Source of the DNA: Naematelia aurantialba
Lineage: Eukaryota > Basidiomycota > Tremellomycetes > Tremellales > Naemateliaceae
Length of the DNA stretch: 64,000 nt
Reading direction: 5' to 3'
NCBI GenBank assembly: GCA_021527695.1
Contig: JAKFAO010000009.1
Location: 310,001-374,000, forward strand
Part shown: positions 44,868-55,422 of the stretch, one piece after another
How positions within the stretch are numbered: position 1 is the first letter of the stretch
How the letters are laid out: each line of letters begins with the position of its first letter
Position numbers and translations under genes: made by a program
Notes under the pieces: model-generated
Seen by the model: the letters and a program-made list of their open reading frames with translations, nothing else
What the model was told of the DNA's origin: nothing
Databases searched by the model: none

Positions 44868-46064
44868 TCATTCTGCATGCGCGTTCGAGGAATCGGCAGC
44901 GTCGTCTGCAAATGCCCGAGACGCCTCAAAGGCGGTTGTTGGTCCGTTCCCGCTGGTCTCGCGGATCAAATTGCCTGTGAGCAAGTTGTCTTTGAGAGCC
45001 GTTGTCAGGGTGACAAGTCTCGTCGTGCTTGGCACAGAGTCAAACAGCTTACGAATGACCTGAGTTTCTTCCCAGGCTCCGTCGGGGACGAATTGATAGA
45101 CCGGGGCTCGCTTGTGCCTCTTCGTGAACTCGGCGTCTTGCTCCAACAAGGACTTCGCGTTGGTGGAGTAATAGATGCACGGCTCCTCGGGCACTTTGGA
45201 GGAAGACTCGACTGTCTCCACCGGTTTGACAAGCTCCAAAGAGAAAGGCTCCGTGATGGCCGTGTCGAGGTCCTCTTTGGTCACCAGAATGTTGCCTCGC
45301 CAACCACGGTTTCGTAGGTACTGATCGACTGGTCTACCCATAAGCTCCGGGACGATTCTCTGGTGGAAGTAGATGCTACGGTCATTGTCGATTGTAGGAG
45401 CTGGCCAAGCGAAATCACTCTTCGCACCTGACTTGTCGGGCTCTGGTATAAATTCAACCAAGGGCTTAACTTTCACGCTCCACTCGGACTGTATGCTCGC
45501 GCCCGGAGTCAGTGTGTCTCGAAAAACCCGCAAGGAAATCAAATCGGCGGTTCGGCCTGTGACTTGATACCTGTAGAGTGGTGAACTCTGTGTGTAATGA
45601 TGATAGTAGGAATCTTGCATATCCCAAACTGCCAGACTGCTTGTTTCGCCTTTATCGTCTTGGACATCTTCCCAGATTCCGAACCCCAGTTGATAACGGC
45701 CTGTGATGACCGAACTGGTAGATCCAGAGGGGTCGTTTCCGCTACCGGAAGTGAGTCGGCCAGACAGAGCTGGGGACCTTCCTATGGCGAAAGACCTGTC
45801 AAATCGGTCATCGCACTCACTCAGCCACTTTTGCTTGCTGAGGAGCTGTTTGAGGCTTGCGTCATCAAGGGGCTTAGCAGCCACGTCTCCGGAGGCTACA
45901 GGATGTCGCACAGAAAAGAGCGTCTCGTTTGACTGATGGATAGGTATCAGACCGAGCAGTGTTCGGAATTCGGCGGCAGCCGTCACTGGATTTTCCGGAG
46001 AAAATTCCATAAGAGAGACTGAAGCATCACCAAGCGAGCGAGGCAGTGTCGAAGAAGATGCCAT
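44868..46064 (-). CDS. Uncharacterised intronless protein, about 398 residues
   Basis: A single uninterrupted frame starts MASSSTLPRSLGDASVSLME and ends SSNAHAE. The sequence is well mixed and not low-complexity, with ordered-looking stretches such as GRYQLGFGIWEDVQDDKGET, LISLRVFRDTLTPGASIQSE, RSIYFHQRIVPELMGRPVDQ and LLEQDAEFTKRHKRAPVYQF. No signal peptide, membrane span or known motif is seen. Lack of introns is unusual in this intron-rich window and it neighbours another unrecognised gene, so it may be lineage-specific, recently acquired or retro-derived. No function is proposed. Confidence 0.65.
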   Translation of the reverse strand: MASSSTLPRSLGDASVSLMEFSPENPVTAAAEFRTLLGLIPIHQSNETLFSVRHPVASGDVAAKPLDDASLKQLLSKQKWLSECDDRFDRSFAIGRSPALSGRLTSGSGNDPSGSTSSVITGRYQLGFGIWEDVQDDKGETSSLAVWDMQDSYYHHYTQSSPLYRYQVTGRTADLISLRVFRDTLTPGASIQSEWSVKVKPLVEFIPEPDKSGAKSDFAWPAPTIDNDRSIYFHQRIVPELMGRPVDQYLRNRGWRGNILVTKEDLDTAITEPFSLELVKPVETVESSSKVPEEPCIYYSTNAKSLLEQDAEFTKRHKRAPVYQFVPDGAWEETQVIRKLFDSVPSTTRLVTLTTALKDNLLTGNLIRETSGNGPTTAFEASRAFADDAADSSNAHAE

Positions 46065-47166
46065 TTCGGATCGTGAGACCTGAGAGTGTTGGTGAAGAGT
46101 GCAAGTGGCAAGAAGTGGGCCCTGGAAGTTGAGAATTTATAGGGCTGAGGCGAGCAGTGGAGTCAAACTTATCCCTTCGCCCGAGCAGCTTGGGCGATGG
46201 CGACCTGCTTGAAGAAAGTCTCCAAGACGTCATTGCTCGCCTGGATGTCTTCTGGCATCTTGTGCAGTACAGTATCTGCCACTTGAAGCGAACATTACTC
46301 CCCTACTCCTCTGTTTGGAGCTTCTCGAAGCCCCGTTGGTGTCGTCAGCGCTCCACGGACTACATTCAGGGAAGACACTTTTGTCTTCCCGACTATCTTC
46401 CCATCTTTCACACCGTCTTCCCGCCTTAAATTCTGATCTGGCCTTGGTTTGGTGCACCCAAATGACGTACAGCGCTCCACGGACTACATTGAGAGAAGAC
46501 GAAAGGGTCTTCCCGACTTCTATACTGTTCTATCATGGACTTCGGTGGAGCCAAATGACGTGGGAGGCCCGAGATGGCATCGAGTCCTGCTTGGCAGCAG
46601 ATCCATTGGAACACAAACAGAAGACGGTTGAGCTTTGATCTCTCGCGCAGTCAGCATCATCAGAGCCCTCAGGGTGGGCGTTCATCAGGACAATGTTCAC
46701 CTCTGTCTGTATGTGAAACGCAGACCTCTGAGGGATTTGAACGCCCAGATGGAAGCGCTTCAGCTTGAGATGAACACGGTCTGTGCCGATAGGAAGCAAA
46801 CGTTGTGTTGCCCCGCAGTTGCGCCACCAACAGAATTAAGCGCACGGACTCGAATCAATAGTCTGAACCTCGCAACAAGTTACCCATATCACAGTAGAAG
46901 TATGCACCCATGTGGAGCGCTCTAAAGCCGATAGAACAGGCGTACACGATTCTGCTAAACCCGAGCCAGAAACCGGAGGACAAACCTTTGACAGTTTGCC
47001 ACTCCTTTCTGCCGTCCTTTCATGCTGATCCCGCGCAGCACTGTAACGCGTCGCAGGCACAAACGACCCAACAGCATGCGATATGGGTCCAGTATCTCCT
47101 GATATCGTCCTACAACACCGTTCCTAACTCGTTTTCACCTCCCGCGTCCTGATCTGAAAAGCAGCG
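46065..47166. other. 1.1-kb non-coding region with duplicated hairpin-bearing segment
   Basis: The region lies between the divergent gene at 46064 and the membrane protein starting at 47167. It contains two copies of a segment with an internal hairpin (46347-46402 and 46471-46520). No open frame resembles a known protein. The rest must include promoters for both genes. Confidence 0.5.
46347..46520. repeat. Direct repeat, each copy with a GAAGAC/GTCTTC hairpin
   Basis: Copy 1 begins at 46347 and copy 2 at 46471. Both start AGCGCTCCACGGACTACATT and then diverge. Copy 1 has a perfect 9-bp stem GGGAAGACA / TGTCTTCCC with a 4-nt loop (46369-46390). Copy 2 keeps the stem core GAAGAC / GTCTTC with a different loop (46495-46512). 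Confidence 0.85.
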
Positions 47167-49568
47167 ATGGCAACGCCAAGTATCACTACCTCGCTGGGCG
47201 AGGCGGCTAATGGTCTGGGTGCCTCGGATCCGACGAGGCCTATTCTCCCTGCTCAGCAGGACTCAACAAGCGCACAGACTGGGCCAAGCTCCACGGGGAT
47301 CACGGAAGGGTCGCAGATCCTTGGGCCCCCCGCAAATGCACACTCTAGCACGTCAGAGGGGACCACGGGCACTCCTGAAAACCGATTAGAGTCTCCGGCG
47401 TCGAGCAACACCGCCACAGCTACATCAACCCCCACCACCTTGGCAACCTCTACGACCGATCCCACCGATCCCATTAATCCCACCAGTCCTACCGATCCTA
47501 CCGGTACCACCGATCCCACCGGTACCACCAATCCCACTGGTACCACCGATCCCCCTAATGCTACCGATGCTATCGATTCTGATCATAATGGTCAAGTGGA
47601 AACTCCGGTCGTATCCCTCCCGCGCTCGAGTACCACGACGACTGTGGCCGGAGGGGCTATCTCTCCGCTTCCACTTGCTGGTTCATCGTCCTCCGGCCAG
47701 CAGCAACCCACAGTATGGATCATCCCCCAAGAGTAAGTGAATCAGCCCCGTCATGCCATCCTACCTGACTGACATGCGTTCATTCAGCACACCAGAAACC
47801 TCGGCTTCGACAAGCAGCTCCTCAATCCCTGTGGCCGAGTCCACGACACCCTCTTCCTCCGCTTCCGAGTCCCTCAATGTCAATAGCAACACCACCACGT
47901 CGACAGCGACCATCGCCACAGGTGATGCGTTTCTGGATCCGGTGGATTCGTCAACATCGTCCTCCTTCACCACACCATCAACCCAGCCTCCCGCAAATAC
48001 CTCCACGGTGGCAACTTCAACCAACTCGTCAATGGCATCCACCACATCAACTTCATTGGGCAAGAGTAGCAAGTTGCCCGTGGGTATCGCTGGGGGTAAT
48101 ACCACCACGACGCATTCGACAACTTCGCACCTCACTCAGACTGCGACCAGTACGTCCTCTCTCACCTTTCGTAGCCACAGCTGCTAATTTCGCTGCGCAG
48201 GCTCGCCTTCCGCGTCGCCTTTGACGAGCCCTCACTCGATGGCCTCTACACAGGCCGACAATACCCCAAGCGACATAACCACCACGTTTGTGTCCGGTAC
48301 CGTCACGTACACTGGTTCAGCGGCCGCATCAGCCGCCTCTGCAGCGGCTCTGGCTGCCGCCTCTGGGGACACAACCACGCAAGCCGAAAGTGGCGACAGC
48401 TTAAGCTCCGTGGCAATCATCGGTGAGTGAAGTTTCACTGATGCTTCTAGTTCTATTTCTACTGTTCACGACCTGAGTGTCCCGCTGACTAAGCCAAAGG
48501 CATAGTTGCGGGGTGTCTTGTCGGGCTCGTCCTGCTTTATGTGGGATGGTACCAATGGGTGCGTCGCCCCTCCTTCGTCCTCTTCCCCACAGCGTCTCCA
48601 TATACTAGTATACCGCCGGCAAAGACAGCCGACTGACAAGCTGTCTCCAGCGCAAGAGGCGTGCGCGGGATTCACTCGCCGATAATCCAGACAACGATCC
48701 ATTCGATGACCCGCCCGAGAAAGACCCCTATTCGTCCGACGGCGGCGACACCAGCGGCCACCGCTCTCGTAAGAAGAAGAACAAGCGGGCGTCCAGGTCG
48801 AAGAAACGCTGGACCGACGACTCGTTCCTCGCTGACCAGCGGTCAGACTACGCCGATACCTGGTATCGCGATCCCCACGCGGCCAACATGGGACGCATCA
48901 ATGAAAGCGCACACGAAGATGCACGTGAAGACGACCTCGAGAGGGACCCGCGGTTTGAAGGTATTGGTGCCGGCCCTAATGGGCTGGACGGCGTGACGCT
49001 CGGACTGGACGACGGGCTTGTCACTGCGTACGGAGACGAGATGGCCACGAGCATGCCCGTGGCCAACCCGTTCACTCCGACGGTCCCGTCCCTCCCTGCA
49101 TCCTACACTCCATCCAACCCAACCTACAATTTGACGCCGCGCCAACGACCGTCCGTGCCGTCTTCGATCGCACCCCACTCGCAATCGCGGACCCAAACCG
49201 CTTACTCCTTAGACGACGTCTATGGAGGCTACGCGGCCTCGTCTCGCCCCGGTACCGCACATACCACCTTGACACGACGCGCCTCGGACCTCATGACCCC
49301 ATCAACGTCTTCACTGCTGCCATGGCGTAATGAGGACAGAACCCCAGCACCGCCGGTCCCACCCATCAATCGAGCGTACATGAACGGTGACATGCGAGGC
49401 ACAGCTGGCGAAGTTCCACCGAGGCAGCCACCGACCACAAAGGCGATGGCAGGCAGGTACCAGCCTCCACCGGCAGAGCCGGAGCCGAGGCGGGCTATCG
49501 TCCCTATGGCCCAGACTCCTGGTATGGGCACTCATGGATGGACAGGGATAATTCCCAACTTCCGTTAG
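47167..49568 (+). CDS. Ser/Thr-rich single-pass membrane protein (mucin- or sensor-like)
   Basis: The first 420 or so residues are almost entirely Ser, Thr, Pro, Ala and Asn, with DPTGTTDPTGTTNPTGTTD repeats, as in heavily O-mannosylated cell-surface proteins. One membrane span follows, VAIIGIVAGCLVGLVLLYVG, with a basic stop-transfer sequence WRKRRARDS. The cytosolic tail of about 300 residues is polar, with poly-basic HRSRKKKNKRASRSKKRW, acidic patches and Pro-rich C-terminal motifs. Splice sites are clear: GA|GTAAGT near 47732, A|GTACGT near 48151, G|GTGAGT at 48421 and TGG|GTGCGT near 48559. No N-terminal signal peptide is visible (MATPSITTSLGEAANGL), so the span may act as a reverse signal-anchor or an upstream exon may be missing. 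The architecture recalls Wsc/Mid2/Msb2-type sensors but no defining domain is present. Confidence 0.78.
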
Positions 49569-49790
49569 GGACGACTGGATTGACCTACCGACTCGGATTG
49601 ACTCCCAGCTTTGCGCGGCTAGCGAATCTCAGGTTCCTATAAGTCTATTGACTCGTTTTGTGTTGTAACCTTTTTTTGCGATGAATGCAATATGGGCAAA
49701 TATGGCCGGCGGCGGCTCGCCTTGGCTGCAGTTCACCCAAATGCATATCAAGCCTCGTCAATATATTGATGTCGTCGCTTGACCAGCATT
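49569..49790. other. Short convergent intergenic region (membrane protein / MDH1)
   Basis: About 220 AT-richer bases between stops, with CTTTTTTTGCG near 49670, consistent with 3' UTRs and poly(A) signals. No gene is seen. Confidence 0.5.
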
Positions 49791-51882
49791 CTAAGCAGAC
49801 TTGACAAAGTCCACGCCCTTCTTGATGTTCTTGGGAAGCCTACAAAACGCATCAGTACTCTTTGGTATGCACCTGTGATCACGCGTCGGCTCACTCTGCA
49901 ATACAAGCTTTCAGAAGCTCCTCCTCCTCGGCCGAGACGGAGCCAATGGGGAAAATCTTCTCCGCACCGTTGGGGCCAAGCTCGACGTTGGTAGCAAAGT
50001 ACTCGACGCCCTCGGACGCGTAGACTGGGGATTTGACAAAGGTGGGCTCAATGACGCCCTTCTCGCCGTTTAGGGCGCGGAGGAGCGAGTTGGTGAATCG
50101 AGCACCAGCTAATCCATGTCAGACCCGTCGTTGATTATGCCATCTCAGGCTCGACTCACCGTAGCCCATGGACAGGGTGGCCGAACCGGCACCAGCCTTA
50201 GCCTTGACAACCTCTGCCATCCACGTCAGCCGGAGCAATAAGTCAGATGTAGAGAGCAGCTCACCATCTCCACCGAACTGGATACGATTGACGAGCGCCT
50301 TGTACTGCTCGCCGGTAACGCCCTTGCCTTGAGGGGTCTGGCTGAGTAGAGGGACAATGGTGACGCCCGAGTGGCCACCGACAACGGTGACCTTGACGTC
50401 CTTGGGGTCGACACCCTTGATCTCCGCCAGGAAACGCGAGGCTCGCACAACGTCGAGGGTGGTGACACCGAAGATCCTGCGAGATCAGCACGACTTCGAA
50501 AGACTAATCACACCAGCGGCCTAATCCCAAATGGCCGGAAGCAAGTTGTGAGAAGACTGCGAAGTCCCAATATAAAGGCACAGACAGCAAATGAGGTGAG
50601 GAGTCACGATACAGGCTAGACGCTAGCACACTGGCAAGCATGCAATGGGCTACCAGCAAGGAGAGCGTGGAGTAGAGTGGTTTGACTCCGGACTTTGCGC
50701 CGAAAGACTAACCTCTTCTCGTCAAAGACGCCCTTGCTCTTGAAGACCTCCGCAAAGATGGGCACAGTTGAGTTGACGGGGTTCGAGATGATGCAGATCA
50801 TTGCTTTGGGGCAGTATTCTGCGCATGCCTCGGCGAGGGTCTGCACGATCGAGGCGTTGGTGTTCTAGGTCCGGAGTCAGCTTGTGTCACAGACACCTCT
50901 GCCAGCTCTTCTCCCCCCTCCTTCCTCTCTTCCTGCCCTCTCCCGCCTGTCTGCTTTCTATCCGGCATGCTATGGAAGGGGACTGCTGCTCCGCTTCTCT
51001 ATGCATTATTTCTCGCAAAGGAACAAAACATACGAAGAGGTCGTCTCGGCTACACGAATGCGTGTCAGCTGCGATTGCTTTCCAACGGAGCAGCTGCAAG
51101 GGAGCAGCTGGAAGATGGGGTAAGACTCACGTCATTCCGGGCTTGCGAGGAACTCCAGCAGGGATCACGACGATCTCGGCGCCGGTCAGGGCTTCCTTGA
51201 TGCTGTGTGTGTGAGTTTCATTTGAGGAGAAGAGCGATCAAAGGTTTGGCAGGGCGAGAGAGAAGGAAGAAGAGAAGACGGACAAGAAAGCCTGGAGAGA
51301 GAAGCAGGAGGGGGGGGAGGAGGAGGAAAGGGGATAAGGCTACAAGCAATGCAAGAGGTCGAGAGGGAAGGGTTTAAAGAGGATATACGAGAAGAGGAAA
51401 GAAAAGAAGAGGGAGGAGCCAAAGAAGACTTGAAGGTCATGTGGGGGAAAAGCCCCAACCACGAAAGAAAGAAAGACTGTAACCCCCACTCACTCGTCCT
51501 TCTCGTAGCCCTTGACCGTCGAAGCAGTGTTAACATGGCTGACGTCGGCCGCCACACCCGGCGCACCGCGGACATCGTACAGCGACAGGGAAGTGACGAG
51601 CGGGTCAGCCTTGAGGAGCAGCGACATGGGCTGACCGATACCGCCTGCGCTGCGTTAGCTCTGACCTCTACCGCTTCCCTTCGGCTACTTATAGAGATAG
51701 CAGGAAAGGAGGAAAAGATGATATATAGGTCGGTAGCAGGAGGAAACAATAGCGGGAGGAGACCAGACGAGGGACGTACCGCCTGCACCGAGGACAGCGA
51801 CCTTGCGCTCAGCGCGAGCAGTCGAGGCGAACCCCCGTCGAGCGATCGACGAGGCCTGACGAGCGACGTTGCGGGAGAACAT
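49791..51882 (-). CDS. MDH1: Mitochondrial malate dehydrogenase (TCA cycle)
   Basis: The start at 51880-51882 gives the presequence [20 protein letters not shown], then [10 protein letters not shown], the glycine-rich NAD-binding loop. [40 protein letters not shown] and [20 protein letters not shown], then [20 protein letters not shown], are typical of Mdh1. Also present are [34 protein letters not shown] with the catalytic His, and the end [15 protein letters not shown] with the stop at 49791-49793. The enzyme interconverts malate and oxaloacetate with NAD in the matrix. Six or more introns interrupt it. One of nearly 300 nt (about 51200-51490) is purine-rich on the plus strand. It lies head-to-tail with SDH2, another TCA enzyme. 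Confidence 0.96.
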
Positions 51883-52242
51883 GTTGGATCCTGAAGGTGC
51901 GAGACGAGTGGGCCTGTCACAAGACTGGTTTTAAAGAGAGTAAACGATGCAGTATGCTGGACGATAGCTTTCGTAGCCGGACGTCGGATCGGACCTGCAG
52001 GCGAAACACCGGAGAGTGGCGCCGGCACAGTCCGTCTACACCCGCGGCTCAGACTCCAGCAGGAAATGTCGACGGCGTTTTCGGCTTACTCTGCGATCAA
52101 ATGCATACAAACACTCGTCGACCCATGACTCGTTGGCACATACTCGACACTCGTTGACACATACTCGACAGCTGTCGGCCACAACTACTGCTCATCATCC
52201 TGATCACCAAAGACAAACTCGGCTATCATTCAGCCTCGCGTG
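51883..52242. promoter_or_regulatory. MDH1 upstream region
   Basis: About 360 bases between the MDH1 start and the SDH2 stop. Repeats of ACTCGTTGACACATACTCG type occur near 52110-52165. No other gene is seen. MDH1 promoter elements must lie here. Confidence 0.4.
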
Positions 52243-53832
52243 CTACTGATCCAATGCCATCTCGTACTTCATCTTTGAGATCGCCAACGCCGGGTTCAAG
52301 CCCTTTGGACATGTCCGCGAGCACTAATCGCGTCAGTTGTCATCACCACCGCATCCTGGGAACTCACGTTGAAAATCGTGTGGCATCGGTAGAGAGACAT
52401 GCTGTTCTGCATCTTCTCCTTTCGCTTTGCTCCGTACGAGTCCTGGACCATATAAGCACTGTGTCCGTGCTTGCTGTACGTGAAACACTCACCCTAGAGT
52501 CGGCCATCCACCGGTATGCCTGCATGAGAACTGCTGGGCCGAGATATTGGTCCTGGTTCCACCAGTACTGCAATAGTCAGTGATCATGCCTGCGCCATCG
52601 CCTCATCACGCGAGAGAGGTGTTCAAGTCAAATGACATCTGTACTCACCGAAGGGCAACTGGTCGAGCAGCAAGCACACAGAATACACTCGTACATCCCA
52701 TCCAGCTTCTTCCTGTCATCCTGAGTCTGCAAGAACTCGCCCTTGGCAGGTGGGTTGTCGTTCTGGAGGAATGGCTCGATCGACTTGTACTGCTTGTAGA
52801 AGAGGGTGAGATCGGGGACGAGGTCTTTGACAATGTACACTGGGCGTGTTAGCTTGGCAGTGAAGGCAATCGATGGCGAGGACGAGATTCGGCGGGGTGA
52901 GTGGAAAAGTGACAAGACATTCGCCGGAAAGGAAGGACGAAGATAATCCAGACAAGACACGGAATAGAGAGTATGAACGGAAGGTGAGACAGGATGCAAG
53001 CAGGTTGCAAGGCAGCAGAACATGAACGGAAAGTGAAGTAGGAGACAAGGTAAAGAGGCGGGAAGACAAAACAAAACACACTGTGAGGTAAAGGATACAC
53101 TTTCGACGGCTTGCTCGCATCCTTGTCAATCCGGCAGAGACACGCCAGAGTGTTGACACCATCAATGTTCATAGCGCATGACCCGCAGATTCCTTCGCGG
53201 CACGACCGGCGGAAGGTCAGAGTCGGGTCCATCTCGTTTTTGATTTTGATCTGCGAGGATGGATGTAGACGCAAGTGGAGAGATCCATGCGATTCAGGTA
53301 CAAGTCGCAGGACATGAATTGAATGAGAGGATTGACATGTATGGAGAGTTGGCGATATCGAGAAACAAGAGAGAAAGAAGAATCGACGGTCAGTTACGGT
53401 TCCGGGGCGGCCGTCATGCAACGCACAAGGGCATCAAGCATCATGGGTCCACATTGGCTCAGGTCGACATTGTAGCTCTGCAGTCTTGGCTTCTCTGCAG
53501 GTGTGTCAGGATTCTACACGGCTGTCAGTAACCCCGATCGACTATTCGACTCCGTGTCTGCCGGACTGTCTATCCGCGCAAGACCCAGTGGTAGGCAATA
53601 TTGATCCAATCATGTACCACAGACATGGGCAGAGCGCTGGCTAATATAGGAGGGCACGCACCCATCGGTAGATCTTGAACTCCTTCATCTGCGGCGCCTT
53701 GCCAGCTGGAGGTGCGCCATCCGCAGGCTGGGCAAACGATCGCGGGACCGAGATCGAAAATGCGCGTACGGGGGCGGATGTCGTCGCGGATGTCGTCGCG
53801 GACCGGAGGGTACGAAGAGCAGTAGCGCGCAT
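52243..53832 (-). CDS. SDH2: Succinate dehydrogenase iron-sulfur subunit (complex II)
   Basis: The start at 53830-53832 gives a mitochondrial presequence ([20 protein letters not shown]). KEFKIYRW and, after an intron, [20 protein letters not shown] begin the ferredoxin-like domain. All three cluster motifs are present: [20 protein letters not shown] with the later Cys of ACLCRI for [2Fe-2S], then [14 protein letters not shown] for [4Fe-4S], and [19 protein letters not shown] for [3Fe-4S]/[4Fe-4S]. The end is [18 protein letters not shown] with stop at 52243-52245. It passes electrons from the flavoprotein subunit to ubiquinone in the inner membrane. At least six introns, one near 52840-53100 being longer than usual. 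Confidence 0.96.
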
Positions 53833-54188
53833 GATGTCGAGTCTCAATCTACACAGGCAGATGCAGTACAAGCTGGCAGGCAAGCGGTATTGCCAGTGGA
53901 CGGAACGACGAGGTTGCAAGAACAACTCGAGACTGCAGATCGACGTGCGCTGGTTGGACGGGAGGATTCGGGATTTGGGGCTCATTTAAAGGTCCGGACA
54001 ATTCCGAACAGCCAATCACAGGGCAGGGGTTGCAGCAGGGACGGGAGCAATTCTTACCATCGCAGGTAGGTGGCAATGGCAATAGAGCATAGCTCTTGAT
54101 GCATGTTGATGACTACAATCTCAGACATCACGACGTCACGGCGGCCATCTCCCAGGCGCCACACACCAGCGGGCCGCACATCCACAAG
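53833..54188. promoter_or_regulatory. SDH2 upstream region
   Basis: 356 bases between the SDH2 start and the PAM17 stop, both minus strand. No clear TATA box or other motif; no gene is seen. Confidence 0.4.
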
Positions 54189-55359
54189 CTATCGAGCCGC
54201 TTCGTCGGGGACACCATGCATTGCCTTGCGCTTGTATGCAGCCTGATCTCGCAGCCATCTGCGGTATGACGGCAGCGATACGACCTGTGGTGATATAGCC
54301 AGATCAGAGCAGATGACATAGCGGACGAGAAGAAAAGCGTGTATGTTTGAGGTGATGGGAGGGAAGAGATGTTGGCACGAGATTGGAAGTCATGGATCCC
54401 GTTGACAGTGACATTCAAGTTGAGAAGCACACGATTCCATCAGCATGCAGCCTCGACGAGGAGGTAGTGTGACCCACCTTTTCACCGTAAAAGTCAGGCG
54501 CAATGTTGTTCACGCTTTGAAAGCTCGGATCACCACGATTCCGCTTGATATGCTCAAAAAACTCGCGGTCCATCACCTCGAGTGGTGCTGGATTGCCACG
54601 AGCGAGGGATGAGTGAGTGAGGGAGAACAGCGACGAGCCGAGTGTCGGACCTAGTAAGTATCCCAGAGCTGAGAGGATCAGCTCTCTGACTTGGTGATCG
54701 TAGCGCCTCGAGACATGTCCACTTGTGTGGTCTGCTTTCCGAAACCAAACCACTGCTGGGAGAGGAAGGGTGGGAATTGGAGACGGAATGTGTAGTTCAA
54801 ACGGGGGAATTCGGAGGTGTGAAGTACCACCCAGATGTACAGAAGACTTACCCATGCATCCCAGTCTACAGAGCAGAACCGTTGGTTTAGCTGGACGCCT
54901 TGCTCTGCATGCTTCCTAGCTCACGTTGCACCTGCATACACATACCTGAACCGACCGTCAGCCAGCCTCTCAGAATATCGACGCCAAGACACGGCATCTT
55001 CTGAGCACATCTGTGGACAAGCCGAACACCACCACTCACAGCGGCTCAATTCCCATGATCAACTGCGTTGGATCCGCCTCCAGACTGGCAAAATAGCTTC
55101 CCCCAGCCGCCAGGCCGCCAAACGTCGTTGGGATCGTAGTGAGTGATGACCATAATCTGCGTTGTCTGCGCAGTTGGAAATACCGTGACCAAGCTAGCGG
55201 AAGTGCATCTGCTTTAGGTGGAGGTGGGTCCGAAGAAGATGTCGAGGTCGAGGTCGAGGCGTGGCGGGCGAGAATCGGGGATGCAGAAATTGCGGCAGGC
55301 CCTCCTGCTACCCTTCTCCCTGCTCGCCATAGCGGTCGAACGTGTTTCGAGTCGAGCAT
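54189..55359 (-). CDS. PAM17: PAM17, subunit of the mitochondrial presequence translocase motor
   Basis: The start at 55357-55359 (MLDSKHVRPLWRAGRRVAGG) is a mitochondrial presequence. The conserved family core follows: LAWSRYFQLRRQRRLWSSLT, TIPTTFGGLAAGGSYFASLE, DPTQLIMGIEPL (first span), LGYLLGPTLGSSLFSLTH (second span), MDREFFEHIKRNRGDPSFQS, APDFYGEKVGSL, and YRRWLRDQAAYKRKA. The stop is at 54189-54191. Pam17 is anchored in the inner membrane at the TIM23 complex and helps organise the Hsp70 import motor. About four introns are present. It shares a 63-bp divergent promoter with the F-box-like gene. Confidence 0.93.
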
Positions 55360-55422
55360 TGTGTCACAAAAATCTACTCGTATAACACGAAAGGTGTTGT
55401 CTGAAGCTGCAGAACAAGCAAG
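55360..55422. promoter_or_regulatory. 63-bp bidirectional promoter between PAM17 and the F-box-like gene
   Basis: Only 63 bases separate the two divergent ATG codons. In the middle is the inverted repeat AACAC-gaaag-GTGTT (55384-55398), which could serve as a symmetric factor-binding site. Both 5' UTRs must be very short, or transcription starts inside the opposite gene. Confidence 0.6.
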
